A DNA stretch of 64,000 nt, from the NCBI GenBank assembly GCA_963978905.1, contig OZ022256.1, positions 23,499,743 through 23,563,742 on the forward strand, given 5' to 3'. Below, in pieces: positions 44,101 to 56,400 of the stretch. A program made the translations under genes and the position numbers. Within the stretch, counting starts at the first letter, position 1; each line of letters opens with the position of its first letter. Origin of the DNA: Trichostrongylus colubriformis. Taxonomy: Eukaryota > Nematoda > Chromadorea > Rhabditida > Trichostrongylidae. The notes under the pieces are model-generated. The model worked only from the letters and a program-made list of their open reading frames with translations, did no database searches and was not told the DNA's origin.

Positions 44101-47100
44101 ACAGCAGGTACTGGGAGTAGTGATTCCATATCTAGATATCTGGCGCTGCCTTCGGACAAGAACATGAGCTCTGTTTCTTCAACGACACGTGAGCTGTTCT
44201 CCGCTGCTGGCTTCACTAGCGATAACGATGGCTCGGCAGATCTCGAGATCACTTCGGCTGGATTCCAATTTTTATTATTGAGCCCTGTACATCAGCTGTG
44301 GACATACATGATAGGTTAGTACTTGAATACATCCACTTCCTTTTCGATTTCCGTCGTGGATTTTTGCTACAACCTTGGAGAGCGAGGTGATTCCAGAATA
44401 TCTCAAATTGGAATCGGCGAAAGGGCGAGACATTAGGTCCGTTTTGGATCTACTTATTAGAGTAATCCTTTGTGTGGTCAGAGGTAGGTTCAATTTTCAT
44501 GGATTTTGTGATGTGTTGACATAGTAAGTGACATAGGCGGAGACTTTTCTCAAACTGCATTCGAAATCAGCAGTAGTTGGACGGAAGATCAGACAACGCT
44601 TATAATGCACATGAGAGAGCTCGGACTCATCTTCATCCGGAAAAGGAAGGACGGGTGAGTCTCCCTGGACACACTACAAGTTCGATCCTTGATGGGAGTG
44701 GGCGCGATGATACAGATCGAGAGCGCTTTTGGACGGAGGTATCGCTATGCATAGGCTTCCGAGGCCCCTAGTTTCCATGTTGGTGACTTCTTTTAGGGAT
44801 TTCCCAATAACCATATTACCCCTAATGCTGTCTTCAAGGCAGAAGACTATAGTGCTATGTTTGAGAAGAGAAGAACTAAAGCAAATGGTCAGAAATTCCA
44901 AAAAGAAGACCCGTATTTTCGCCGCCGATTCAACGAAAGCGCACGTGTCAACACGCATCACAAACGTAGCGATCGGAGCCATGTGCCCTGAGATGCATGG
45001 AGGTCATAGGCAGTACAATGACACACTTGTTCGGAAGGAGAGTTAGGAATAAAGCAGTCTGCAACAACTGTTGGGCCTTGTCAGGTCTTTTCAAGCCTAA
45101 CCTTCATATAAAACGCTTCACATACTGCCTCTTATACCTTACGTCCTATGCGTGGTACGTAATGCCCCCTCCTCAACACTTCAGCTACTGCTCTCACTGC
45201 CTTTTTTCGCTGCGAACCGCAAGTATAGGTTGATAGTAAGTATGATTACTTTCTGAGATGCATCGTGGCGTAGATATAAGATGCTTCTGCGTCGCAGTAC
45301 TTTTTCACCTAATCAGATTTATATCACAGCTCTTCATCTGAAGTATGTAATAGGCATCGGGCTGAATGCGATCGTTTGCATCCGCTCGAAGTAGCTCGAG
45401 GACATCTATTGTGATTTACTTATGTGTTTCCAAGCTACACGTCCCATCTTTATTATTAGTCAATAATATTTACACTCGTAGCGGATGTGCCCACCATTGG
45501 TTTGCCCCGTACTTATCCACTGAAGCGGTTCCGTTCTGTGTTTCCGACGTGGGGCGTTTTGTTCGAACTGCACGCTCGGAATGTGGAATTCCAAGGTGTG
45601 AGTCGTCGTATGATGACATTGCTTGTTGCTGACCACGACATTTCATCGCTGCTTCCAAGTCGGACTCCGATTGGGATCTAATTACTGGTCGGGGTTTTAT
45701 CAACGGAGACAGGTGCTGATTCGTCATAGCTGCTCCTTTGCTGGCAGGATGTTCTTCGATTGTAGCGTCAGATTTACGAGAACTCTGTAATTGCTGGATT
45801 GGTTACGAAAAAGCTCTGACATGAAAAGGTTCCCTTGAATCAAAATTGAAGGGGAACGTACCCCTTGCGATAGGAGTGGAGTAGGAATTCGTGTAGGTTT
45901 CGGCACTTTTCTTAGCTTTTTCCCTTGTATCTTCGCTTCTAGTCTTGATCGAAGAGTGGCTACAGATGTGTAACCGCAACGAACTGATTTCCTGAAGGCA
46001 ACGCAAGCTTTCCAGTAAAATGATTCTTCCAAGTGCTGAGAGGTCTTACGCTGATTCCATTTTGCTTCTGTCCCCGTCGGTCAACTCTGTGAACAATCCG
46101 CTGTTGGAGGAGTCTGAGACGCAGATACGTGCCTGATCTGCGTTTGCTTTCTTCTTGGTTTCATAGTGTAACCACTGATAAGAAGAGTCGCAAACCGTTG
46201 GGTCAAATGTTTCATATTGAGACTGAATACGTGGTAAAGTAGTCCAAATGAGCTAAGCTAATAGCAGCGGTGCCTACAGTACTCACGTTATCATCTTGAG
46301 TAACAACAATCGTCTGCAGTGGCTTTTTAGTTGGAGCGGCAGCGCCTTGCTGTGCTTCAATCACAGTAATTGGCTCGCTTTCCTCTGGCATATCAACTGT
46401 GACTTCGCTGTTGCTTTCTAGTGGTTCAAGAACACCCTCAACTCCGATACATGTTCTGATACTAGCCGCTGAATCTTGACCTTCAGGGGATTTTGAAGTG
46501 GAGAGGTCTGCAAAACACTTTGACTGCTATTACATTGTGGTTTTCAGATTGCGTTCATACCCAGCGTTTTAGGAGAGACGGTGAGTCGGGAATGTGGCGG
46601 GTTTGGAGTATCGGCGAATAGGTTCGGATACGAATCAACTGATTTACTTCGTCTATAGGCTTCAGGCCGCGTCCATACTTTGCGCACCGACTGCGGCTAT
46701 TTGACGCCTGCACTGGCAGCGACAGCGTCAAAGTCATGTGCCCTCCGCCATGGTCGGCAGCGGGCACATGATTTTGCCGCCGTTGCACTTGGCGCCGTGC
46801 ACAATGTATGAGCGCAACAATGGGAAGAATAGTCAGGTGAAGTCAAGTAATCAATTTATCTTTCATCCTTTTCACCGACTCCCTCATCGATATGTAGGCA
46901 TCTATAGCATTTTTCGAGAGTTCTTCAATCTTTCCAAAATGTTGGGTTTGCATCTCACCCTAAACACAACTTGGTAGCAGTGCTCTCAGTGGAATGCATT
47001 TCTCCGAGACAGCCACGGTTCTCCAAAAGTGTGAGCACATGCTGCAGCAAAGGCAACACTCGAAGTCATTCTGGCATCTCGGCCGGTCAGAATTATTTCA

Positions 47101-50100
47101 GAGTTACTGCTCTCGGGCTTACTCTGGTTGTCGGTCCTTCTGTACAATGAGTTTCACACAATCTCCTCTATTCTGCTGATTTACGGCTATGGTTAATGGC
47201 CTTATTAGACGACTAACTCATTTAGAGATTGCCTGGCAGCGCTGTTTTGAGAAACAGATAGAGGAAAACTAACGATCGTCACTAGAAGCATCAGCTTCCT
47301 CCGACTTTTTCATAGCTTTGTCAAGTCGTTCTATTGCCAGCGCAGGATTTCGATGAATTCCTATAAAGTGCAGTCGACTTCGTAGCAGACCATCGTGAGC
47401 CGTTGCGATCGCTGATCTCCATGCGGGTATCTCTTCATTGAACATGATCATTGATACTGAACCGTACTTGAATTTCAGCTTCAGAGTACATCGGCGCTGT
47501 AAATAGAGAGTACTTGGAGGGCACTGTTTTTCACAGAACCTCGTTTAGATCTAATGTGGCTTGCGGTGTGAAACGAAAATATGTTGGTGCTGTTAGAATT
47601 AGGCTGCATTCATAGTTTGCGGCATCATAGGCGACGGTGGCAAAATTATGTGCTCATCGCCGAACACGACAGCACTCTGCCGACGCGCTCTGTTTATAAC
47701 GCTCGACCGAACGATGGTACAGTATGATGATCGTGGCGAGAGCTCGCGCATGTGTAGTGAAAGCGGGCGAATTTCGCGAATTTGGCACTCGCCACAGATG
47801 GAGGTGTGTACTCTTATGTCAGGATTTCGCACGACAACATGCCGCCGGCGACGAAGTATGCGCGAGCTAGGCGCGTCGCGGTGGTAGGGTCTTAGAACGA
47901 TTACAAGGTCATAAGGGTACACACCCCACTGATGGGTCTCTCACCACGATCATCATACTGTACCATCGTTTGGTCGGGCGTAAACAGATCGCGTCATCGG
48001 AGTCTCGCCGTGGACCACATTGCCGGCAGAGCGTGGCTGCGTTTTCAGGTAGCGAGGCAGCGGGCAGCGGAGGCGACACAGGAAACGAACAGGGTGGCCC
48101 AGGCGGAGACGCGGAAACACGCCTCTTTAGAAGGGAGGTGGAGTACTCATTGATGCTGGTCAGTAATGAACCGTTACATGAATGATTTGGCTTACGTCCA
48201 GCGTACAGCCTCTGTCGAGAAATCCTCGACAGGGAGGAGTGGGATCGTAGTTGGTCCGGTGAGGGGGGGGGGGGGGGGAAAGGGGGAAGGTGTGCGCCCG
48301 GTTATATCATTTACTCAAAGCTTTGCTTGGACTCGTCCGTCATGTAAGCCATCTCTCCCCGTACCATGTAGTTTCAATGGATATGGCTATGATACCGTAG
48401 GATAACTATCATTCTGCAATAGCACTCATTACAGTGCTCCTCAATCATTATTCTGCAAATCCCACAAAGCTGGAGCTCTCGAAAAATGACGGCTTCTCCG
48501 AATGTCATTAGTGCGCTTTTCACCGAAAATTTCGCCGCTGCGTGACCACCTCATCACCCGATGATGCTATTTTGTCTTTTCGACTGATAGTGTTATCGCC
48601 CGCTTAGGGCCGTTTTCATACTATGTATGTGTCCCCGCATGCGCTCTGCTTTGCTATCTGTGAATACAGCCAAGCCCTATCGCCAGTACCGCAGAGTATG
48701 GAAAGCACACAAAACCGATACGAATCTCTTGCTTTTCGCGAGTTTAGTGTCTGATTGATACAACTTATTTTTCCCCCCAATCTTATCCTCCATGCGATCA
48801 ATCGATACGTATTGAATATTTTGCTCGTGCATGCATTCATTTGTCATTCATGGGCAGTGCTCGAAGGCAGGGATAGGGACCGTTCGGGCGGAATATGGAA
48901 AGATCATAAAATATGAAGGTTAAAGGCAGTGCTAGGGGTGATTTTCTTGTTATAATTCCTTCCAATCTCTGGTACTGACTGGTGGACGTCTTCGTCACGG
49001 AGCTGGCACGTCACACACCACACCATTTCGATCGATACGGCTCTGATACGATACGATCGGTATCATTCTGTTATCATGCTCATTACTCTACACATCATTC
49101 CTCGGTAAAGTCGACCCCAGGAGGCGGGCTGCCATGAGAGAGGCGGCTTGCCCTGATGAGGCCGACTCCGCCACAGCTTAAGGGACGCCTTATGCGGGAG
49201 ATTTCACCATACATAGGCCTTTGAGACCCGTAATTCAGTGAATGACTCCTTTCGGGATTCCTTATCATCCGCATTACCCCTATTACTGTTTTAAGGTGCT
49301 TTATAGTGCTGTGAAGAAAAATTGAACGAAGCAGTTCCGACCCTTCTGCCTTTGTTTATTTTCGAAAGGGACGGGTCAGGTCGAGAACAGTGGCGGGCTG
49401 GGATTAAAGAATTGGCAGCTGTTGGAGAGGACGGCTTCTGTAAAGCTCGGAAGCTCTTTCCCATCGGAAATTTCTGAGACCCCTAGCTTTCATTTGCGTG
49501 ACCTAGTTTAGGAGTTCTCATTACCCACACTACCCCCATCACTGTCTTCAAAACCCCACCTCCCACACTTCTGCAACCGACTGAGCTTTGAATACAACTT
49601 CAAATGTACCGGATGCTATGACAGTGAATATCTTCCTGCGATTGTTTCCATACCCTTATGTGGGGTCGGTTGTTCTACAAGATCCCTTTGTTGCTTTCAT
49701 AGCTTATCAGGCGTAGCGACTGCTTATCATTGCGTTTATGACTTGTGCGGTCTTGAAGTGCAACTCTTCCATCTTTGAACAGTCAAAAGCGGCCAATGAA
49801 CTAACATATGACTGTCGTTTTGTGCGGAAATGGTCAGTCTTCGTCGTCATCACTTTGGCGTCCTTCACGTCCACGACGTATCCTTGAATGGTAAGGATCT
49901 GAGTTGGCATCTAGTCAGCACCTATAGAAACTCACCCTTATCCTCCTTGTTGTAAATGATAAGCAGCCCACTACGAGTGAGGGTAAGGAGTCGTGGTTCA
50001 AGGTTGGTCATCTTGTCGAAAAGCAAACCCTAAAATCCGCTCAGATGTGATGTGGGCAGAGGAGGATGCTGTAATCTTCCGAATGTACCTTCGATTTCGT

Positions 50101-52686
50101 GATACAAAGCACGTAGCCCCGCGCTGCAACATCGGTGTCCTTCACCCGCCATGCTCGTGATGGTGGAAGAGTGACAGCCTGCAACAGGTCCCCCTTATGT
50201 GATGGGGCTGACCAGCAAAAACATATGTCGATACCTTTCTGAAGCTTTTGCTAATGTAGAAGACTTCACTGCGTGAATTTCGGCCTTTGGGCTGCATTGT
50301 GCCTCCAGTCAGTGGTCAGTACAGGCAAATGGTAGACAGCCTACCAAATTTGCCTAATGTGAAGTAAAAAATGAGGCATCCTCTCTCACCCCATCCCAAT
50401 AATCTAGCTCTTATCAAACCATCAGGCTGATAATGGTTTCGGTTGGAATCATTCATGTTTGTTCGTGCTAAAACTGGGATGCTTTCCATAGTTGCGATCG
50501 TAGATCATGAGAATAGCATTTCGCATCTCGGTGTGCGTAATGCGGCGCGTTGCAACTTCGGGGCGTCCTCGTAGTAGGGTCCTTAAGCGATTGCAGTATT
50601 CTGCGTCTTATTTATGACTATTGTCGCAGGAGTCGAGTACGCACGACGCCTCTAGATCGCAAGTCTCGCCACTGCGGTCATCTCACAGTGATCGGAGGAG
50701 ATTGAAAGTGCGCTATAGATATTTTTCTGTGGGCAATAGTTCTTCGCGTTTAGATGAAGGGAAAGTATTTGTAGCATGACGAAACATCGTATATTGAGCA
50801 CCATTTCGTCCACTCAGTAATCTGTGGCTACAATACAATAACCTGATTGTTCACATAGGCGCTGCCACTATTTCATTCTTTCCGCGCCTGATAGCGAAGG
50901 TTTTTTCAGATTATTTAATTCTAGCTCAGACTGAGGACGTGCAAAAAGGTTTTGGGATGGATGAAACAATTTTTGTAGGCCGAAAGGGGTTTCTTGAAAG
51001 CAAATTGGTAGGTCACACCCGAAGTCTTTCCTCTCTCCTCTTCTAAGCTAAAATTCACATCTCCTGGCCTACAATAACGTTTTCTGTATTCACAGAAGGC
51101 GAAATGATGTCTTGTTTGGAACACGAGGAAGTTATCTCTACAAACGTTGTGTGTGACATAAAACATCTTTGCCGTCCTGCTTAGGTTTGGAAATGGCTTT
51201 AGCTCGACCGCATTCGGCCCCTTCAATCGCACCCATCACTCGCATTTGCATACTGCGGTTGGAAATCCTGATAAACACTCTAATCAAACCACTTTGCCGA
51301 ATTTGTTTTTAATCACTTTCGATGCGGGATGAGACCGTTGCCACTGCTACTTGAATTCCTAGTGCTGTCGATCTCACCGAACAGTTAGCTTTGGTTCTGA
51401 ACAAGGCTGAAAAACGGAAGAGTGACCGAGTTACATCGTTGTAGAGTGTGATTAACGTCGTTCCAGAGTGTTCTTCCTCACTCCTTTGCTGATTAGCTTG
51501 TGCTCGAGCGTGAACGATGAAGAAAATGTTGGGGTAGCTCGTCGTTTGGATGAACGCCGAAGTGGCAACATTATCGTGGAGACGAATTTCCGGCTCTATG
51601 CTTACACCAGTTCCAGTCTTCAGCTAGCTATTTTGTCTACTTTCACCGAAATGACGTACAGATTTCACGATATGTCCGTTGGAATTCTGACTAGGGAATC
51701 TGTCAGAAGAGCATTGCAGGTCCATTTCAGGCTTGCTCCGAATTTTCTCATGTACTAACAACTTGGTTCAGGTGGGAATCACTGCTACTCAAATTATTTC
51801 TTTTCTTCGAGCGAATGCACACCAGCAGTGCATTGCTACTGGAGGCCCACTGAACTGCTTACCTGTTACTGTGAGTCATTCAGAAGATTCCCTTCATCCC
51901 GAAAGATAGGATTTCTGTCACATCATCATTTTCCTGCTTTTGAAATCCGAAGCTGTTCAGGTTGCGGACCAAATTCGGTTATGGGAAGATGAACGACGTC
52001 GATTAACTTTCACGGATGCTACACTGTATTCAACATTCGAGGGCGATCCGGAATTCATAGGTGATTATGAAAACATGCAAATCTATCATTTTCTAGGAGA
52101 AATTGTAGGTAGATCGCTTGCTTATTCAGCCAAATGAGCTTGCCATACACGATCACCATAAACCAAGCATAAGGTTTGGTGCAGGAAGATTCGCGGTCCT
52201 CGAAAATTTCACGCTGTGGGGGGCAGCGTGTGGGTTCGTGGGATGGTCCATCTTGGATAAGTTCTGGGATGAAGGGCTCACAGCGATGAGTGTCGCGTGA
52301 ACCAAATGTAGAATCGCAAAGCTGAGGTGAAAAATGCATGAGATGGTTTTCTGAATGCAGCTCATCAACAGATGCGACAGCTTTCAGGAGTATTTGTGTG
52401 TTCCTGAAATTTTCATATTTTCTATTTACTAAATTTCTGCAAGTCAAATTTCTTCGTGTTGAATTCGGAATTCAAATATCAGCCGTACGCTTTCGACAGA
52501 GTTGATAAATATCATTCGTAGCAGGAAACTGAGTGACTGACCACTAATAATTAAGGCGTTCGCGATTTTTCTATGCGGGAAGGCATACTTCTGTGGGCGG
52601 ACAGTGACAAGAAGCTGGTGATAGTGTCGGACGAAGGCCATGAGAAGGTACGCGGATGGTGGAAGGCCAACAAAGCTGCCATGTGA
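41153..52686 (+). CDS. GTF2H4: GTF2H4, TFIIH subunit p52 (11 exons, 459 aa)
   Basis: Exons: 41153-41258, 41841-41916, 42504-42600, 42706-42839, 44136-44314, 44397-44483, 44537-44654, 51467-51719, 51772-51870, 51961-52060, 52556-52686. Phases agree throughout; human p52 is 462 aa. Landmarks: ALFVFRMLPSVSQQTV (human CLAVFRELPSLAKNWV), GKKAAERWECIL (KYAEERWEVVL), ITSAGFQFLLL at residues 176-186 (identical in human), HMRELGLIFIRKRK, IIVETNFRLYAYT at 301-313 (human IVVETNYRLYAYT), DQIRLWEDERRRLTFT near 386, and the C-terminal GILLWADSDKKLVIVS that contacts p8 and supports XPB. It acts in TFIIH in promoter opening and nucleotide excision repair. The exon 4 donor (GTCTGA) is weak. Intron 7 is 6.8 kb and holds an antisense gene. 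An acceptor-like CTTATCGTAG lies 8 nt before the ATG. Confidence 0.92.
44655..45469. other. GTF2H4 intron 7, proximal part
   Basis: Contains a family F end-like piece at about 44730-44845 (CCTAGTTTCCATGTTGGTGA, CATATTACCCCTAATGCTG) and otherwise unassigned sequence. A 105-codon frame at 44729-45046 spans the MITE piece and is not supported as a gene. Confidence 0.4.
45470..50297 (-). CDS. PH-domain protein, nested antisense in GTF2H4 intron 7 (9 exons, 401 aa)
   Basis: Exons, in order of translation: 50235-50297, 50089-50178, 49936-50029, 49806-49882, 47274-47496, 46287-46507, 46129-46222, 45862-45959, 45470-45715. All junctions are GT-AG and in phase. Residues about 22-150 form a pleckstrin-homology fold: RAWRVKDTDVAARGYVL, EPRLLTLTRSGLLIIYNKED (the LxLxxxxLxYYK strand pair), GYVVDVKDAKV (the xxIDLxxxxV strand), RRCTLKLKFKYGSVSMIMFN and the C-terminal helix EEIPAWRSAIATAHDGLL with the invariant Trp at 134. 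The rest is Ser/Glu/Pro-rich and probably disordered, ending PHSERAVRTKRPTSETQ...WWAHPLRV. PH domains usually bind phosphoinositides or proteins; no named orthologue was recognised. Exon 4 could instead read on to a stop at 49707, giving a truncated 140-aa form lacking the PH Trp helix. Confidence 0.75.
47497..48918. repeat. GC-rich repeats in an intron of the PH gene
   Basis: A 40-bp inverted pair (CGACCGAACGATGGTACAGT at 47703; its complement near 47962) surrounds about 200 bp of CpG-rich sequence. A TTTGCGGCATCATAGGCGAC-type block at 47615 resembles one at about 46680-46800 (also in a PH-gene intron) and, loosely, 50540-50700. A G17 run lies near 48263. No gene is seen. Confidence 0.5.
48919..49294. 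mobile_element. MITE, family F copy 2
   Basis: Ends GTTAAAGGCAGTGCTAGGGG and CCCCTATTACTGTTTTAAGG are inverted and sit at TTAA. The interior has CTGACTGGTGGACGTCTTCG, as in the 6237 copy, plus a GGCGGGCTGCCATGAGAGAGGCGGC stretch. A second, incomplete right end lies at 49470-49555. Confidence 0.75.
50298..51466. other. GTF2H4 intron 7, distal part; putative promoter side of the PH gene
   Basis: Upstream of the PH gene on its strand. It holds a 103-codon minus frame (50921-51232, opening with GTG and not ATG, with an RHHFAFCEYRKRYCRPGDVN stretch) that is coding-like but has no recognised domain or splice partners; it might be an unplaced 5' exon of the PH gene. CpG-rich repeat-like sequence is at 50540-50700. 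Confidence 0.3.
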
Positions 52687-53812
52687 TATACGATCTCTTG
52701 CATAATTATGTGAATAATTTCTGTTTACGGTTCTCTTTTATATTGTTGTGCATGCTAAGTGATGTCTTATTGTAATTTCTCTCCAACTTGGAAAGTACTG
52801 TTATTTGTTGATAATGCGTTGAATTGAAGGAATTATATGTGAATTAAATGCTTTAAGATCTTAGAAATGCGTCTCAAAATTATATCCAAATAGGAAGGTA
52901 ATCTGCGTTGAAATCAACCGATGCCTAATTGTTGTTTGCAGCTGTTGTTGGTATGACAACCACCAAGCGAATGGGCTACAAGCCAAAATGCTTGGCTATT
53001 TGTCATGCTCCATTTTGGGAAGTGTCGCCTGGCCATTTTATCTTGTCATAGGTTCCTATCCTTTCAATCCTGAGTATAGCTAGTAACAGTTGCCGAATTT
53101 TCGGTAAATCTTATCTCCTCGCTGTTAGATTCCCCTTCCATTCAGTGTACTATGGCTGTATTCGGTACGTGCATAAGATCGAAATTCTTGGCATAGAAAC
53201 CGCGCCATTATTCCCACAAAGCCAATGTTAGTGCGAAACGCGTTCAGATGCATTCCTTGTGCAAGCTCCTTTCGAGAACGTCTTAATTAGCTACGTATCT
53301 TTGTCACGTGTCCCACGCCCACTTTATTCCCGCCGATACCCAGGGCCGTGGGAACCCGCAAAAATTGTGCAGGACGGATATCAATGATATAGGGACAATG
53401 TCTGAATTTTTGTCATTTAATTTCGTTTTTTATCTTTGCAACACTAGTGGACAGGTCTACTTTTATTCCCTAAATGACACCGATACGTTGCACCTGATTC
53501 GCCATGGCCGTCACCATTCGTGTCTTTTACTGAGTGGAACAATCACCATGAGCACAGCAGTTGTACAGTGATAAAAGGGCGAGGATACGTGTGAAGTACA
53601 GTTGCGATTGTCAAGAGCCAAGTATTCCTCAGGTTTTATTGCAAGTCAATCATTTTTCTGAACTTCGGTCACTTGAATCGATGGTGTAGTCTGTTTGAAA
53701 GAACGCATTTTTCACTTACATACAGCCCGTGCCAGTGTTGACAGACATAGCCTATAAAAAAGTAACCACTGATTTTATGTAGCGGGCGTTTCTTGAGCAA
53801 ATATCCTCTTCT
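52687..53812. other. 3' flank of GTF2H4; no gene recognised
   Basis: AT-rich sequence after the stop with several ATTAAA-like signals (for example GAATTAAATGC near 52842). An 87-codon frame at 53308-53571 has no motif. Confidence 0.3.
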
Positions 53813-54226
53813 TAAAGGCACAGCTCACGATAATATGAGTATGTTGGCTGGAGTAGACATTTCGGGGCGCCCCACACTAAATGGGACGGTGGTCACCATC
53901 TTAAGATGGCCTACACCCATCTGCAGTTTAACCAGCGGGGCATTGGTGGTACCCACGTGGATAAAAGACATGATATCGACTGCGATAAGATAGGACAGAG
54001 GAAATTTTAACAGTAACAGCAACCTTATTGGGTGATATTACCACGTAGAAAAATGTCCACTTGTGCTGGCAATTTGGCTACAAGCTCGTCGAAGCTAAAG
54101 ACCGAGAACACCTTATTTCAAGGGTTTTGAAAAGTTTTCTATTTTTCCTCCCCTTATATGTTCTTCAGCACCCCCAGAGTCTTTATGATGAGGGAAGGAA
54201 CACGAAAATTTTCGTGACCTGTGTTT
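53813..54226 (-). mobile_element. MITE, family A copy 4 (inverted)
   Basis: The left end AAAGGCACAGCTCACGATAA and the right end TTTTCGTGACCTGTGTTT are inverted. The interior is the reverse complement of the other copies (CACCATCTTAAGATGGCC, CTGCGATAAGATAGGACAG, AATATTACCACG-like end). Confidence 0.7.
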
Positions 54227-55128
54227 GAGCCACACCTCGCGATGAATCGTAAGCATTATAGCCTCCCTTATCAAAAGCAAAGATTCCGATTCACTCATCG
54301 GAGAAAAAAGAACAAAGATTCCCAGGGACACCGAAAATGAGGCTCGCGCTGAAGCAGTCCTCTCACACGAGCAGTGCAGTCTAGAAACGAGTGTGCAACC
54401 TGAGAAGTCATCCAAAGGTATACATCTCCCTAATAACATAAAACCTGATCAGGTTATGGGGTGTGTGCACTAATGACGGCTTTCACACGGCCGCGCGGAC
54501 GAGTGGTTCGGCGGGTGCGAGTACCACTGGAAGGGCATGGCAGCCTTCAAGGGAGGCAATGTTGCATAGGTGGAAGTGCAGAGGTGACGCAGCCACGCTC
54601 TGCCCTTCTCCCAAGGGCAATCGATTCGGCAAGTCGTACTCATGTACGATGCCGCGGAGCGACTTTTGGTCATAAGTAACACATCCTCTGGTATGAAAAG
54701 GTGTGGATCGGAGTATCGACGAGTATTTTAGGACAAATTCAGAATATTTATAGTGCAGTGGGCTTTTAGAAGAGAGTTGTTTCGTTGTGCGCAGCTTGTC
54801 TAAAACTGTAGACAGAATCATAGTGCATACAATAAGGAGAGTGATGGATTACCCATCGTTGATCAATCCGTATTTTTCGGTCAAGCCAAATCTAAGTTTT
54901 GACGCTACGATCAAGTGGAACAAACTGAAGTCCTGACTCTGAAAGCATCATTTGGAGTGTTACAGCACTTGGTATTGAATCTCCAATGTCGTCTCCTTCT
55001 AGAAAGATACTACGAAAAAGATGGATATTTAAGCAAGAGCACGAGAATCGTCATGGATGCTGTGGCGCACTGAATTGTGACCGAAATCCGATACACGGTT
55101 GACGGCCGAACGCTGGCTTTTCGATGTA
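54227..55128. other. No gene recognised (54227-55128)
   Basis: A GC-rich stretch (54475-54660) gives four overlapping open frames on both strands, which is expected from composition and not evidence of a gene. No repeats were matched. Confidence 0.25.
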
Positions 55129-56400
55129 TTAGGTTGTCCGAAAAGTAATGAGACAAATGTCGTAGTGCAGTGATTCGTCGGTAACTTTATTACAAATCAA
55201 TATCATTTACTATAATATTCGCCATTGTGTTCCTTCACATACTGCCATCTTTGCGGCAGAGATCTGATTCCATTAGCAAAGAACTCCGGAGGCTTCGACT
55301 TCAAGAAGTTGTTGACAGCTAATTCGACGTCCTCCCGATTGGTGAATTTTTTTCCAGCAAAAGAGGATTGAAGAGAACGAAATATGTGGAAGTCTGATGG
55401 AGCGAGATCTGGTGAGTACGGTGGATGGGGTACAAGTTCGATCTCCAGCTCTCTCAGTTTACTCTGAGTCCTTTTCGACGTGTGTGGCCTGGCGTTATCC
55501 ATGAGGAGTACGATTTTGCCTCTCCCACGACGGCGACTACGCAGAATTTCAGCTACTCTTTCCAGCTGAGTACAGAATCTTTCAGAGTCGACCATAGAAC
55601 CAGTTGGAACCAGTTCCCAAAACACCGGGCCTTTAATATCCCACCAGAATGAGAGCAACTCCTTCTTGTCATGATCGGGATGTTTCGGCTGTGGTTTCGG
55701 CAATTCATCGAAGTCGACCCAATGTTTTCGGCGCACCGTGTTATCGTAGACACAATACTTCTCATCCATGGTAACGATGGAGTCGATCCAGGAAAGCGTG
55801 CGATGACGGCTGAGCAGAGAAGTGCACACTTCAACACGCTTCTTCTTGTCGTGAGAGCTGAGAGCGTGCGGAAGAACCCGAGGCAACTTTGCCACTTTAC
55901 CTGACGCACGAAGAACATCGTGTACCGTGGATTTAGGAGCACCCGAGGAGGTGGCAAGCTCGCGCACTGTAACGTTAGGTCGTTCCTCACAGATGGCAAG
56001 CATGAGCTGCTTCTTTCGCGTCAGTGAACGTCCTTAACGACTACAGTCTTCGAGACATTTCCCTCCTTTGTCGAACTTGCCGTACCATCTGAAGCACGTC
56101 GCTCGAGAAGGTGCTTGATCCTTCATTTCTTCCAGCAAAAGCCGATGGGCCTCATCCGCGGATTTACCTGAACGATAGTGTAGAAGGAGAGCTGCCCGAT
56201 ACAGCTTTTTTTTCTCATCCATCTTTAGCACCTTTGTGAAAGATGAAAACAGTATGGACCATATGCCCTTGGTGGCATATATGTACTGGACTTGAAACAC
56301 TAAATTCCAGAATTTTGTCCTCTCACGACTTCGATGTCCAAAAATACTTAATGTTGAATCTCACCACTGCATTTGTCTCATTACTTTTCGGACAACCTAA
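55129..56400 (-). mobile_element. Mariner transposon 2, near-complete
   Basis: Perfect 31-bp inverted termini (TTAGGTTGTCCGAAAAGTAA...CAAATG and complement), flanked by TA at 55127-55128 and 56401-56402. Length is 1272 bp. The right terminus is duplicated just outside the element (56414-56445). Confidence 0.95.
55203..56222 (-). pseudogene. Mariner transposase 2 (single internal stop, catalytic triad intact)
   Basis: 340 codons from an ATG at 56222 (MDEKKKLYRAALLLHYRSGK), chosen over an upstream in-frame ATG at 56300 because it gives the family length. Features: helix-turn-helix regions (SRATCFRWYGKFDKGG; PNVTVRELATSSGAPKSTVH), the first Asp in TMDEKYCVYDN, the second in LLMDNARPHTS, and the third, 35 residues later, in SPDLAPSDFHIF, so the D34D triad is complete. 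The C-terminus LPQRWQYVKEHNGEYYSK is normal. One in-frame TAA at 56034-56036 follows KCLEDCSR; the reading frame is otherwise open. It can be called a pseudogene only if the stop is real and not an assembly error. Confidence 0.92.

Noticed and set aside
49707..49910. Reading the 49707-49910 frame as the end of a 140-aa PH protein
   Set aside because: This form would lack the final strands and the Trp helix of the PH domain. A GTTAGT donor at 49805 joins in phase to 47496, which supplies exactly those parts. Kept as a possible alternative transcript only.
52061..52137. Extending GTF2H4 exon 10 to the in-frame stop or to the GTAGAT site
   Set aside because: Ending the exon at 52060 (GTGATT donor) gives exactly the residue spacing seen in human p52 between the YNQF and GVLVF blocks; the longer forms add 16 or more residues.
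54461..54821. Four overlapping frames on both strands in a GC-rich stretch
   Set aside because: Simultaneous open frames on both strands are expected from base composition; no homology-like motif or splice context.
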